A DNA stretch of 64,000 nucleotides from assembly GCF_015706575.1 (NCBI RefSeq), contig NW_024037052.1, forward strand, positions 13,380,711 through 13,444,710, written 5' to 3'. Position 1 is the stretch's first letter. Each line of letters opens with the position of its first letter. The translations under genes were made by a program, and so were the position numbers. Positions 35,698-45,303 of this stretch are shown in pieces. The notes under the pieces were generated by a model. The model saw nothing but the letters and a program-made list of their open reading frames with translations. It did no database searches and was not told the origin of the DNA. This stretch comes from Patiria miniata (Eukaryota; Echinodermata; Asteroidea; Valvatida; Asterinidae).

Positions 35698-36195
35698 CAG
35701 GGTGGATAAGAAAAAACGAAACCGAGATATTATTGCTAATTTGAACAGAAGTAGGGCACATGTGAATCAAAGAGAGATATCATCTGTTAGGGTTGAATCT
35801 TTTCTTTTAAATGACACCCTGGTCATATCATTACATTCACGGTTGACTGAGCAGTGACCAATTTTATGAAAGGGTCTATTTAGAGACTTGCGCCACTTTT
35901 CAATGTGGTTTTTGTTGTGTCAATTGTCACAGAGTGAAAGGCTATGGTTTCCAATCAAGGCAGGTGGGGGAAAAAAAGAGATTTCACCATGAAAAGTGGC
36001 GCAAGTCTCTAAATAGAACCTTTCATGAAATTGGTCACTGCCCAGACAGCCGTGAATGTAAGGACATGATCAGGGTGTCATTTTAAAGAGGAGATTCAAC
36101 CGTCACAGAGGATATCTCCCTTTGATTCACATGTGCCCTACTTCTGTTCCAATTAGCAATAATATCTCGGTTTCGGTTTTTTTTTATCCAGCCTG
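35698..36195. mobile_element. Fold-back mariner-type MITE, 498 bp
   Basis: Starts CAGGGTGGATAAG and ends TATCCAGCCTG between TA dinucleotides (35696-35697 and 36196-36197). Terminal inverted repeats are about 200 bp each and nearly meet in the middle. The paralogous sites at about 38285 and 42705 read CATTATATATATAGCTCC, without the element. A TA target and the CAG-type start fit the Tc1/mariner superfamily. No transposase. Confidence 0.85.
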
Positions 36196-36611
36196 TACAT
36201 AGCTCCATAATGACCACATTGATCTAATGTTTCATTTTGACTTAACCAAAGCAAATGAAGGAAATGAAAACGTGACAAATTCCTTGTTTTCCTTCAGCAG
36301 AAAATTTGCTGTGTTATGCGATGTACATTTTGATATTGGTTTTGCACTTGACTGATCGATTGTTTTATAAACAGTGTACATGGTGCTTTTTGAGAGTTTA
36401 TGCAACAAAGAAAAAAAAATAGAGAACATTTTGGTGGGACTTAGTGCTCAGTATGTTGACTGTTTTGGTATTCAGTTATTCAAAGTTGGATTTGATCGAA
36501 TATTCACAAAGTATCAAGCTAATTTTACGTGTGTCATGTGCCAGTCTAAATTGAATGTGCCAGTCGGAAACTAAATGGCCTGCCAATTTTCTTTTACAAA
36601 GTTCCACTCTC

Positions 36612-36645
36612 CTGAAGACGGTCAGAGCATACTGACCGGAACGTC
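36612..36645 (+). other. Hammerhead-like hairpin motif, copy 3
   Basis: CTGAAGA (36612-36618) fits the hammerhead CTGANGA. A perfect 7-bp stem follows (CGGTCAG/CTGACCG, 36619-36625 and 36632-36638), then GAACGTC. Compared with the retroelement hammerhead core GAAAC-GTC one A is missing. The same downstream palindrome GGTTCTTTTCAGAACCA occurs as in the fold-back elements at 7.1 and 25.1 kb. This is the best-preserved of the three. Confidence 0.45.
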
Positions 36646-36844
36646 GAGTTTATACCTCTGGTTCTTTTCAGAACCATTCTCTTAGTTTAGAAATTATTCG
36701 CACATGGTGTTTCCGCAAACCTTTCATTCAAAGTTGCACTGCATTAACCTGCACTCCTGGCTATTAGTTGAGAAGGTTTCTGTATTAAAATTGACAGTTG
36801 CCGTACGAATTACATATAGTTACTTTCAATTATTCTTTTTAAAG

Positions 36845-37055
36845 TTGAACAAAGAAGTTGACTGTAGTGAGTTTGAACCCACGACATCTGGATTGCTGTT
36901 CCAGTGCTCTACCAACCATCAAGTCCTATGTTAGCAGGTCCCCAATTTATCAGTGTCTTTGTTCAAGCACCGGTAGAGCACCGGAACGGCAATCTGGAGG
37001 TTAAAGGTTCAAACCCTCACTCAAGTCAACTTCTTTGTTCAACTTTAAAAATTAT
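36845..37055. repeat. Inverted pair of tRNA-like sequences, copy 2 (uninterrupted)
   Basis: Left arm (minus): TTGAACAAAGAAGTTGACTG then GTTTGAACCCAC and CCAGTGCTCTACC. Right arm (plus): GGTAGAGCACCGGAAC then GGTTCAAACCCTCAC and CAACTTCTTTGTTCAA. The arms are about 85% complementary. This copy lacks the 389-bp insertion and so gives its empty site. Confidence 0.55.
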
Positions 37056-37852
37056 TATGACTGTACCTAGTCAGTTTCTCTTTGTCCTTTATTTGAATAC
37101 TTTTTGTTGATGGAAGTCAAACATTACCCAAGTCACACATTTATGGAATTCACACATTTATGGAATTCACACATTTATGGAAGTCACACATTACCCAAGG
37201 ATAAATCCACTACAGTAAAATGGATAAGAAGAAATTTGAGGAGGAAAAGACAAAAAGGATCACTGAAGGGTGAAGTTAAGGTTTTCCTTGAATCGGATGA
37301 ATTTGGAAGAGTATAAACATATGAATTTGATTAATTTAAAAAAGTATAAAAGTGTTTTAGTCAGACCAGTTTTAACACTCTCATCGTAATTAAAGCTGAG
37401 TGGAATGGAACATTCCATAGGTCACTGAATGAAATTATTCTTTCCATTGCCAGAATGTGAAACATTTTTGTTTTATACAAATGCCTCAATAAATCATTGT
37501 CATCTGATTGGTTACTTGCAAACTGGTACTATATGAATGTACAGCATCAGAGCTGTGTTTATAGCGCAACCAGTAGTGTGACCTTTGACCTTGCAATGGA
37601 AGTTCTATTTAGTGGAACTTCTATTTTGGAGTGTGGCTGCGCAATTTGTTGGAACGAATAATTAAATGACGTGATCAACGACCCATCAATAAGATTATGG
37701 GGATTTATTCGTGCAGTATGAAATACCCTACTTGATTGTAAGTAACTAATGTGATTATTTAAGCATCCTGTGAAATCGCAGCTCCTGGTATGCTGTCATT
37801 TTCAAGAAAAGATAACTAGCTTCCTTGTTGACGGTGGAACTCTTTTATTTTG

Positions 37853-37907
37853 ACAAACCCTTCCCTGTAACATTGGAAAGCATACTTCCTGAATGTGGAG
37901 TAAAGGT
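37853..37907 (+). pseudogene. Decayed copy of the penultimate host exon
   Basis: Matches the 3' half of 31155-31260 through GGAGTAAAG and the GTGAGA donor, preceded by the inverted arm GACGGTGGAACTCTTTTA. The start ATTTTGACAAAC is not an acceptor site. Noncoding remnant. Confidence 0.6.
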
Positions 37908-38796
37908 GAGATTCCCTCTGGCTTTATATTTCTCCCTCAGTTTCTCTATAAGTTGGTGGTTGTTCACACGGAAAGGTTGTTACCAAATTGAATAGGTGGT
38001 ATTCAGTGGAAAGTCAGTTCTGGGCATTCCAAGTTTAGTCCGCTTTATTACGCCTATTCATAGGAAAATGACATGCAGTTTTTTCTTCAAACATCCCACC
38101 CCCTCGATTCTATGGCATTTTTTTTGGGGGGGGGGAATTTCTGGCAATAAAAGAGTTCCACCGTCAACAAGGAAGCTAGTAGCAAATGATTTTATACAGA
38201 CCTCGGCCTGCTGGACTGTGTAGAAAAAATAAACCCTGGATTTCTGTTGAATAGGACAAGAAATAGTTCCTTCTCAGAGCATTATATATATAGCTCCATA
38301 TGACCACATTGATCTACTGTTTCATTCTGACTTTACCACAAAAAAAAGAAGGAAATGAAAAACTTAAAGTTTCCTAGTTTTCATTCAGTGGAAAATTTGC
38401 CGTGTTATGCGATGTACATTTTGGTATTTGGTTTTGCACTTGACTGATAAATTGTTTTAAGAACAGTGTACTGAATGCTTTTTGAGAGCCTATGCAACAG
38501 AGAAAAAAATAGAGAACATTTGGGTGGGACTTAATGCTCAGTATGTTTGACTGTTTCGGTATTCAGTTATTCAAAGTTGGATTTGATTGAATATTCACAA
38601 CATACCAATCAAATTTTTAGATGTGCCATACACCAGCCGAAATGGAATGCATCAGTTGCTAATGGTCACCCAATTTTCTTTTTTAAAAATTGGTTAAATA
38701 TCAGTCATTTCACTACCTCTTCTTTACAGTACTTATATCTTTGTCATTCTTCAACAACTTCAGGAGCACGCGAATACCTGATCAGTGACCAGTTAA

Positions 38797-39126
38797 AGGG
38801 AAGATACCACATTTGCAATCATCAAAAAACAAAATGATCAAATTATCACGAAATTCTTTAATGGACTGTTAGGGAATGACAGTCTAAAACATCCTGTAAA
38901 ATCATGGCACCTGGTGTGCTGACATTTTAAAGTAAAGTGGTATTTTTGTATCAATTTCCAACGCTGGTTGGCCTACCAGCATTGGTTGGTTTTCTTTGTT
39001 CTTCCAGCATCTAGGAACCCAAAACATGAAACAAGCCAATGTAACAATATTTGCAATAACATACTATTCCCTCCAAATCCATTTATTTCTGAAAATTACA
39101 GCAAAAGCAAATCCTGTACATTCCCT
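38797..39126. mobile_element. TTAA-flanked MITE, copy B
   Basis: AGGGAAGATACCACA...GTACATTCCCT between TTAA at 38793-38796 and 39127-39130. The related copy at about 32115 lacks it (CCTAG at the site). It is about 190 bp shorter than copy C because of an internal deletion. Confidence 0.8.
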
Positions 39127-39299
39127 TTAAGGCTGGCGCATGTTAAACTTGATTAGCCCATTTTGAGTATTTTGATCAAGTCCATGAATAATCAAATACT
39201 AAATTACAAAAAATCACAGCCCTATAATATCCTGATTTTTTTATTCCATATTTGGTTTTCCTTGTCACTGCACACATTTTTCTTCCTTTGTATTTACAG

Positions 39300-39362
39300 G
39301 AAGCCAAGGGTTTGAGTTCCTTCTGGACAAACTACGGAAAGTTTCTACCGAGTCTGGAATGA
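39300..39362 (+). pseudogene. Duplicate terminal host exon, intact frame
   Basis: Identical coding sequence to 32292-32354, preceded by ATTTACAG and ending in TGA. The penultimate exon copies near it are truncated, so a complete second gene cannot be assembled from the window; it could still serve as an alternative last exon. Confidence 0.5.
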
Positions 39363-40913
39363 GGAAATATCCGTCATGTCTGCCAACAAGATGAAAATGA
39401 AGAGTGTTTCATGACAGCACTTTCTACTCCCTGATTTGTCGGGCACACAACTGACCCATCCACACTCACTGCAATTTGGAAATCTTTCAATATTCAAACC
39501 CTTTTCCCCTGACTTGAGCTTTTGCATCATAAATGATTTGCAAATGTCAGACTAGGAGGTTTTTTCTTATTATTATAGTTATTTGTTTCTTGAAATGAAT
39601 TGAAGTGGATTCTCCACTGGCACTTGTGTAACTAACTGTACAGGGTGAGTCAAAAAGTGAGAGACCAAGTTAGAACTAGCAAGCACGCAGAGAACGCAAA
39701 CCTCCATTAAGGCTTAACAATTCTCTGCCGTATTGTCAGTACACCTAAAAGAAATACTGGCAATAATGGTGAAGATTCCTGTGAAAAAAAATCCTGGATC
39801 GAGATCACTTCCAAAGTCTAATCGATCTGTACTTTGCAGCAAGGACCACCTTAAAAAGTTTGTTTTGCAAATCCATCCATAACTTTTTGAGTTTCCTTGT
39901 TAACAGACAAACCAACCAACCAACAAATTAATCAAACCCGATGAAAGCATAACCTCCTTGTTGGTGGTATATGTAATAAATGCAAAACGTATGTTGCTCG
40001 CTCTATTTGATAAATATAACAGGATGTTGTTTACTGGTAGCTGTGAAGATTTCAAGTGCTATGGGTACTCTATTCACAAGTTATTTCTGTTTTAATACAT
40101 ATATACCAAAATGCAGCTGTCCACTACTTATCATTAACGATACGCATTGATGATTCCCCTTTTTATGTAGGCCTACAATAAGCCATGGAGGTTTTCCTAC
40201 TCTACATGAATGAATGAAAACTTGTAAAGGAAAGAAACAAAAATCACCATCATCGTTTCAGAAAAAGACTTGATGTGTTCTTTATATACAAAACACAAAA
40301 TCTGAGAGTGAAATAATGTCTGAGTTTTGACACAAATTATTACAATCTCATTTGTATTTGAACGCCCAAATGTAATCTCTGGTTCTAACTCAGCTGAATA
40401 GCTTCAGAATGGCATTCCATGGACAGGTATAAAAATGGGTTATTTTAGTAAAACATGCGTAACTGCTGATTGCATGGATCTATGCCAGTAATTCTCTCTT
40501 TTTTAGATAAGGGGAAGAACATGCTCTTTTAAAACATGCTTTATTGGGTTTTTTTGTGTCAAACTTAATCGTTGTAAGGAAAAAAATCATCAGTGAAGGT
40601 CACTTTATGTTTGGCACACCCAGTGGAGAAAGCTGAAGAGTGAAATGTTCTATTTAAGAGGCGGAAGTAAAACCCCATTAATTGTTTTGTGGAAATCAGT
40701 GGATCAGATCGAGACGGAAAGCCTCAATTCACAAGTGGGCCTTGGTGGGATTTGAACCTAGGCCATCCAGTTGAAAGGTTAGAAAAGTTGCACTGCATTA
40801 ACCTGCACTCCTGGCATTTAGCTTAGAAGTTTTTTTAGTAGCTTTTGTTTTAAACTTGGCATTTGCCATATGAATTTCATAAACATGTAGTTACTTTCAT
40901 TGATTTCGTTAAA

Positions 40914-41090
40914 AGTTGAACTAAGAAATTGACTGTGATGGATTTGAACCTGCGACATCCGGGTTACTGTCCAGTGCTCTACCAGATGAGCTATCCATCC
41001 CTATGTTAGCAGTTCCCCTTTTCATCAGTGTCTTTGTTCAAGCATTAGTGGAACACCGGAACAGCAATCTAAAGGTTACAGGTTCAAACC
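40914..41090. repeat. Inverted pair of tRNA-like sequences, copy 3
   Basis: The 7-kb duplicate of 33900-34082, with small differences (GATTTGAACCTGCGACATCC; one base lost in TGTCCAGTGC). Followed by the duplicate 389-bp insertion at 41091-41479. Confidence 0.55.
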
Positions 41091-42265
41091 TATAGTCTGA
41101 GTATCACCCGTTATCCTCAGAGTCAAGTCTCTTGTATAAAAGTCTAATTCATCAAAGTATGCAGATTTATGCAATCACGTGGCTCAGCCAATCGGAGTCG
41201 ACTTTACTAAATCATGACGTCATTTCATTCCCAAATCAGACTAAATGGTGTGATTGGTCAATTCAAATGCAGTGTTTTGTAATACAACAATTTGTAATAC
41301 AACAGCCCGGCGCCTATCTCGTAACATGATACAGAGCGCATGACCACAGCCTTTGTTGCAGTGTCCAGGGTATTTTTTTATTCATGTCTATGACGCAACA
41401 ACGTTGAATGACCAAACATCCGATATAGAAAGCGCCCGCTGATTGGTCAAAATCGGAGGTCAATGCCATGGTCTATGTAGTTCAAACCCCCCGCTCCAGT
41501 CAATTTCTTTCTTCAACTTTAAACAATTATTATAACGCACCTAGTAGTTATCTTTATGGTTTAATTGAATCATTCTTATTTATGGAAGTTACATATTACC
41601 CAAGGATAAATCCACTACAGTAAAATGGATAAGAAAAAATTTGAGGGGGGAAAGGCAAAAAGGATCACTGAAGGGTGAAGTTAAGGTTTTTGTTGAATCG
41701 GATGAATTTGGAAGAGTATAAACATATGAATCTGATTAATTTAAAAAAGTATAAAAGTGTTTTAGTCAGACCAGTTTTAACACTCTCATCGTAATTAAAG
41801 CTGAGTGGAATGGAACATTCCATAGGTCACTGAATGAAATTATTCTTTCCATTGCCAGAATGTGAAACATTTTTGTTTTACACAAATGCCTGAATAAATC
41901 CTCATCTGATTGGTAACTTGTAAACTGGTACTATATGAATGTACAGCATCAGAGCCATCAGAGCTGTGTTTATAGCGCAACCAGTAGTGTGACCTTTGAC
42001 CATGCAATGGAAGTTCTATTTGGTGGAATTTCTATTTTGGGGTGTGGCTGCGCAATTTGTTGGAACGAATAATTCAATGACGTGATCAACGACCCATCAA
42101 TAAGATTATGGGGATTTATTCGTGCAGTATGAAATATCCTACTTGATTGTAAGTAACTAAATGTGAAAATTTAAGCATCCTGTGAAATCGAAGCTCCTGG
42201 TATGCTGTCATCTTCAAGAAAAGATAACTAGCTTCCTTGTTGACGGTGGAACCCTTTTATTTTGA

Positions 42266-42317
42266 CAAACACTCCCCTCTAACATTGGACAGCATACTTC
42301 TGAATGTGGAGTAAAGG
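42266..42317 (+). pseudogene. Decayed copy of the penultimate host exon
   Basis: Same remnant as at 35262-35309 (7-kb offset), with a further change (GGACAGCATAC for GGAAAGCATAC). Bounded by the inverted arms at 42228 and 42599. Confidence 0.6.
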
Positions 42318-43213
42318 TGAGATTCCCTCTGGCTTTATATTTCTTCTTCAGTTTTTCTATAAGTTGGTGGTTGTTCCCACGAAAAGGTTGTTACCAAATT
42401 GAATAGGTGGTATTCAGTGGAAAGTCGGTTCTGGGCATTCCAAGTTTAGTCCGCTTTCAAGTTATTATGCCTATTCATAGGGAAATGACGTGCAGTTTTT
42501 TCTTCAAACATCCCACGCATTCTGATTCTATTGGATTTTTTTTGGGGGGGGGGGAATTTCTGGCAATAAAAGAGTTCCACCGTCAACAAGGAAGCTAGTA
42601 GCAAATGATTTTATACAGACCTCGGCCTGCTGGACTGTGTAGAAAAAATAAACCCTGGATTTCTGTTGAAAAGGACAAGAAATAGTTCCTCCTCAGAGCA
42701 TTATATATATAGCTCCATATGACCACATTGATCTACTGTTTCATTCCGACTTTACCACAAAAGAAGAAGGAAATGAAAAACTTGATATTTTCCTAGTTTT
42801 CATTCAGTGGAAAGTTTGCCGTGTTATGCGATGTACATTTTGGTATTTGGTTTTTCACTTGACTGATAAATTGTTTTAAGTACTGAATGCTTTTTGAGAG
42901 CTTATGCAAAAAAAAAAAAATAGAGAACATTTGGGTGGGACTTAATGCTCAGTATGTTTGACTGTTTCGGTATTCAGTTATTCAAAGTTAGATTTGATTG
43001 AATATTCACAACATAACAATCAAAGTTTTAGATGTGCCATACACCAGCCGAAATAGAATGCATCAGTTGGTAATGGTCTCCCAATTTTCTTTTTAAAAAA
43101 ATGGTTAAATATCAGTCATTTCACTACCTCTTCTTTACAGTACTTAGGCCTATATCTTTGTCATTCTTCGACAACTTCAGGAGCACGCGAATACCTGATC
43201 AGTGACCAGTTAA

Positions 43214-43731
43214 AGGGAAGATACCACATTTGCAATCATCAAAAAACAAAATGATCAAATTATCACGAAATTCTTTACTGGACTGTTAGGGAATGACAGT
43301 CTAAAACATCCCGTAAAATCATTGCACCTGGTGTGCTGACATTTTAAAGTAAAGTGGTATTTTTGTATCAATTTCCAACGCTGGTTGGCCAACCAGCATT
43401 GGAGAAAACTGGATTTTTTCAATTCTGCTCCTTGTTTTTTTATATTTAATTGTTCCGCATTTGCTTTCCAATTGATTACACACCCGTGAAGGGGTACAAG
43501 CCTTCTAGACTGATTCTCTGACCTTACATTTCCCCATAGACAATAAATTGCTCCGCTTCATCTTAAGTGGGGTCAGGGAATCAGACTACAAGAACATTCT
43601 TTGTTCTTCCAGCATCTACGAACCCAAAACACGAAACAAGCCAATGTAACGATATTTGCTATAACATATTTTTCCCTCCAAATCCATTTATTTCTGAAAA
43701 TTACAGCAAAAGCAAATCCTGTACATTCCCT
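43214..43731. mobile_element. TTAA-flanked MITE, copy C (full length)
   Basis: 518 bp between TTAA at 43210-43213 and 43732-43735, with AGGGAAGATACC and TACATTCCCT termini. It contains the internal segment (TTGATTACACACC(C)GTGAA) also seen in copy A at about 2344 but deleted from copy B. No frame of note. Confidence 0.85.
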
Positions 43732-43906
43732 TTAAGGCTGGCGCATGTTAAACTTGATTAGCCCATTTTGAGTATTTTGATCAAGTCCACGAATAATCAA
43801 ATACTAAATTATACAAACAATTCACAGCCTTACAATATCCTGATTTTATATTCCATATTTGGTTTTCCTTGTCACTGCACACATTTTTCTTCCTTTGTAT
43901 TAACAG

Positions 43907-43926
43907 GAAGCTAAGGGTTTGAGTTC
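43907..43926 (+). pseudogene. Terminal host exon copy cut by the Polinton
   Basis: After TATTAACAG the exon starts GAAGCTAAGGGTTTGAGTTC and stops matching at 43926. The next base begins the Polinton. The last six bases, GAGTTC, are the expected 6-bp target site. Confidence 0.75.
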
Positions 43927-44524
43927 AGTAGTGGAGGTAGTCTTCTTAACACAATTTGACCTTGGGCCTAGAAATAGGTAAAGGTCACATAAATATGTAA
44001 ATATGGAAATATGTAGATATAAATATGAATTAATGGGATTCTGAAATTCCGGGCACAGTTTGACCTAATGAATGGATGGGATGAATAGGGAATAGGTGTG
44101 GGTATAAGGAACCGGGTACAGTTTGACCTATTCTATGGGAAAGATTGCATAAGGTATGGAAAAATATTACAATTTTAGGAGAATATGTATCTACATGTAA
44201 TTGCAACTGAGTGGTGCAATGTGAAAGTACAGCTGGTCGGATCTTTAATCCCCCCAACAATAGACGGGAAGTGGTGTTGTTGTATAACTGTCCATGTGGT
44301 CGGTGGACTATGGATTGGTGGTTAATCCGATCGATTGCGCACGAGCCTAGTGGGCTGTCGGCACGTTATGTGGGATTAATACCGGACAATGGGCTGTAAA
44401 TGGTGCGCGAATTGGAGGACAGTGTACTACCGATCTCCGAAGTGAATTTCTTGCGACGGCACAATCCTTATAAAGTTAGGGAATTTTAGAATAAAAAAAA
44501 TCATCGTTCTGAAACAACATCAAC
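43927..44524. repeat. Polinton left terminal region
   Basis: Presumed terminal inverted repeat and leader. It contains two direct repeats of a GGGCACAGTTTGACCTA / GGGTACAGTTTGACCTA sequence (about 44053 and 44113) and a third, ACAATTTGACCTT, near 43949, perhaps binding sites for the integrase or a terminal protein. The matching right end is outside the window, so the inverted repeat cannot be measured. Confidence 0.5.
44469..44475 (+). promoter_or_regulatory. TATA box of the death-fold gene
   Basis: TATAAAG, 50-56 bases before the ATG at 44525, a suitable distance for a short leader. Confidence 0.5.
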
Positions 44525-44920
44525 ATGTCTAACAGAAAGCGAAAACGGTCGGAAACACCTCCACTAGTTGAATTAGCTGAAACAAGCAATCGTTTTTCTC
44601 GATTAAATTATCTGGCTTCTGAGATAACGGAGAAACAATTGAGCAAACTGGCGTCTAATCTTTTAAAAGAAAACGATCACGTAGCTACACGATTTGGAGG
44701 TCGACCGTGGGAAGAGCTTGTTTCCTTTCTCGGTTTGTCGGCTGCAGATATTTATAAACACCGTCAAGAGAATATGTTTAACGACTGGGCTCAAATTTTT
44801 TATTCTTTTATTCAGTGGAAGCATCGTTACTATAAAAATGCCACGATCGAAAAAATAATAATAGGGTGTCAACAGTGTAATATTACTCATAGCGCGTACG
44901 ACTTTTTGTACCCAAAGTAA
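44525..44920 (+). CDS. Death-fold-like accessory protein
   Basis: 131 residues with a basic start (NRKRKR at 3-8, a possible nuclear signal). From about residue 24 on, the pattern is that of a death domain: LASEITEKQLSKLA (helix 1), a conserved PWEEL at 61-65 followed by VSFLGLS, then a long helix containing W98, and ATIEKIIIGCQQCNI with a last helix to the end. Death-fold proteins act by homotypic contacts in apoptosis or innate signalling. A viral copy could block or hijack such complexes in the infected cell, but that role is inference. It is the first gene of the rightward block, ahead of all replication and capsid genes, with its own TATA box. The match is by eye and could be to another helical bundle. 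Confidence 0.55.
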   Translation: MSNRKRKRSETPPLVELAETSNRFSRLNYLASEITEKQLSKLASNLLKENDHVATRFGGRPWEELVSFLGLSAADIYKHRQENMFNDWAQIFYSFIQWKHRYYKNATIEKIIIGCQQCNITHSAYDFLYPK

Positions 44921-45303
44921 AGGTATTTGAAGGGAAAAATATCGTATTTTCGTTTGAACCACCCACGGCGTGAGATCAAGTCAGCTGTGCGTGGAAAGTG
45001 CGGTGATTGCACAACATCTTTTCAATGGAAGAAATGGAAGAAATAATCCATTTTTATTGATCTGACATGATCCTATATGCCGTCATAATCTATTTTTTAG
45101 GGATGTCGTCACAATCTATTTTTAACCTCTGCGTTTCACAAGATTGCACAATACCTTCTCCTAAAAGGGTATAAAAGCGCGTGGAACGGAGAAAGAATAT
45201 CTTACTTGGCGTACAGCACTAAAAGAGGTTGAAGGGGATAAATAGAGCGCTCACGGTCATCCGACAACATCAACGTATACACAACCTGAAAGAAAAAGAC
45301 AAG
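44921..45303. other. Intergenic promoter region
   Basis: Noncoding. It contains a repeated phrase (GTCATAATCTATTTTT and GTCACAATCTATTTTT) near 45082 and 45109 and the TATA box at 45170-45177. The rest shows nothing. Confidence 0.5.
45170..45177 (+). promoter_or_regulatory. TATA box of the PC4-domain gene
   Basis: TATAAAAG, 127-134 bases upstream of the ATG at 45304. A good core-promoter match in an AT/GC-mixed context. Confidence 0.55.

Larger units (their letters stand above)
31261..43926. repeat. Duplicated host gene 3' end, about 7-kb period
   Basis: Landmarks repeat at an offset of about 7.01 kb: terminal exon 32292 and 39300; TGTATAAAAGTCTAATTCAT 34128 and 41136; exon remnant with GTGAGATTCC 35309 and 42317. 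A shorter internal duplication (offset about 2.6 kb) links 34540-35310 with 37200-37910. A third terminal exon begins at 43907 and is cut by the Polinton. MITEs inserted in some copies but not others account for length differences. Confidence 0.85.

Noticed and set aside
45229..45303. N-terminal extension of the PC4-domain protein
   Set aside because: It starts at a TTG; the ATG at 45304 (MAAPKN) with a TATA box at a suitable distance is the better start.
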